A DNA stretch of 5,261 nucleotides. Source: Erysipelotrichaceae bacterium (lineage in GTDB: Bacteria > Bacillota_I > Bacilli_A > Erysipelotrichales > Erysipelotrichaceae). This document shows, piece by piece, positions 4,705 through 5,261 of this stretch. The stretch is taken from contig JAFZQL010000093.1 of the NCBI GenBank assembly GCA_017620435.1, positions 1-5,261 of the forward strand, read 5' to 3'. The translations under genes were made by a program, and so were the position numbers. Every line of letters starts with the position of its first letter. Within the stretch, counting starts at the first letter, position 1. Below the pieces are notes generated by a model. It ran no database searches, was not told the origin of the DNA, and worked only from the letters and a program-made list of their open reading frames with translations.

Positions 4705-5261
4705 ATGGAATTCAGGAAGATCGTAAATGTGGCTGTAATCGCCCATGTAGATGCCGGAAAATCGACTTTGGTCGATGCTTTTCTGGCTCAGTCGCATGTC
4801 TTTTCCGATCACGAAGAGATCGTTTCTCAGGTCATGGATTCCAATGATCTGGAACGGGAAAGAGGCATTACGATCTATTCCAAGAACTGTTCCATCAACT
4901 ACAAGGACTACAAGATCAATATCGTCGATACGCCGGGACATGCGGATTTTTCCAGCGAAGTGGAACGTATCATCAAGACGGTGGATACCGTCATCCTGCT
5001 GGTGGATTCTTCCGAAGGACCGATGCCGCAGACCAGATTCGTGTTAAAGAAATCGCTGGATGCGGGACTTAGACCGATCCTTCTCATCAACAAGATCGAC
5101 AAGAAGGATGCCAGGATCAACGAGGTCATTGATGAAGTCTATGATCTGTTTCTGGATCTGAGTGCCAACGATGATCAGTTGGATTTCCCGATCCTTTACG
5201 GTATCGCCAGAAACGGTATCGTCCGCTACAATCCGGGCGATTCCAACAACGACATCAACCC
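4705..5261 (+). CDS. typA: TypA/BipA-type ribosome-binding GTPase, 5' part (3' end outside window)
   Basis: The visible 185 residues are the N-terminal GTPase domain of a translational GTPase of the TypA/BipA group, which binds the ribosome and acts in 50S assembly and stress or cold adaptation; the full protein is usually about 600 residues. G motifs are in order: G1 AHVDAGKST (13-21), G2 RGITI (53-57), G3 DTPGH (75-79), G4 NKID (129-132). MDSNDLERERGIT and EGPMPQTRFVLKK are group-specific and separate it from EF-G, LepA and EF-Tu. Differences from the usual TypA: AHVDAGKST where AHVDHGKTT is typical, HADFSSEVER instead of HADFGGEVER, and YGIARNG where the G5 region commonly has S-A. These suggest a divergent TypA clade or a second paralogue. 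ATG 4705 is the first possible start: an in-frame stop lies at 4696-4698. AGG at 4701-4703 is one base from the ATG, too close to serve, so the start is leaderless or nearly so. Codons continue to the window edge. Confidence 0.9.
   Translation, partial: MEFRKIVNVAVIAHVDAGKSTLVDAFLAQSHVFSDHEEIVSQVMDSNDLERERGITIYSKNCSINYKDYKINIVDTPGHADFSSEVERIIKTVDTVILLVDSSEGPMPQTRFVLKKSLDAGLRPILLINKIDKKDARINEVIDEVYDLFLDLSANDDQLDFPILYGIARNGIVRYNPGDSNNDIN

Noticed and set aside
1..5261. A defence, mobile or CRISPR-type system
   Set aside because: No transposase, integrase, nuclease, toxin-antitoxin pair, direct repeat array or terminal inverted repeats were seen; apart from the tRNA, no integration signature such as a duplicated tRNA 3' end is present.

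Overview
The window looks like chromosome of a low-to-mid GC Firmicute (Bacillota). The Erysipelotrichales are the best guess, judged from the TypA-like GTPase sequence, strong AGGAGG-type ribosome binding sites, a lipobox lipoprotein and a CCA-encoding tRNA-Leu; this placement is inference. No mobile element, CRISPR array, rRNA or phage gene is visible. Genes are tightly packed and gaps are short, about 25 to 190 bases even counting the one that holds the tRNA.

Layout from left to right: (1) the 3' end of a plus-strand gene whose C-terminus resembles the small helical domain at the end of the light-independent protochlorophyllide reductase B subunit; (2) a compact bidirectional terminator; (3) a minus-strand cytoplasmic 5'-nucleotidase/UDP-sugar-hydrolase-type metallophosphatase of the YunD kind; (4) a 96-base gap with an A/T-rich hairpin and U-tract on the minus strand; (5) a minus-strand all-helical lipoprotein built from two copies of a domain of about 120 residues; (6) a compact divergent promoter region in which the promoters of the lipoprotein and the next gene overlap; (7) a plus-strand single-pass membrane protein with a signal peptide, a large extracellular part and a C-terminal anchor; (8) a second bidirectional terminator; (9) a minus-strand tRNA-Leu(CAG); (10) a nearly mirror-symmetric divergent promoter; (11) the 5' part of a plus-strand TypA/BipA-type translational GTPase, cut by the window edge.

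The lipoprotein and the membrane protein are both envelope proteins of unknown function sharing one control region, so they may be co-regulated or mutually exclusive. The nucleotidase lies downstream of the lipoprotein on the same strand and could receive read-through. The tRNA and the GTPase share a promoter region and both belong to translation. Nothing here amounts to a clear new multi-gene system. The most unusual points are the duplicated lipoprotein domain, the overlapping promoters, the apparently leaderless typA-like start and the protochlorophyllide-reductase-like domain in a presumably non-photosynthetic organism.
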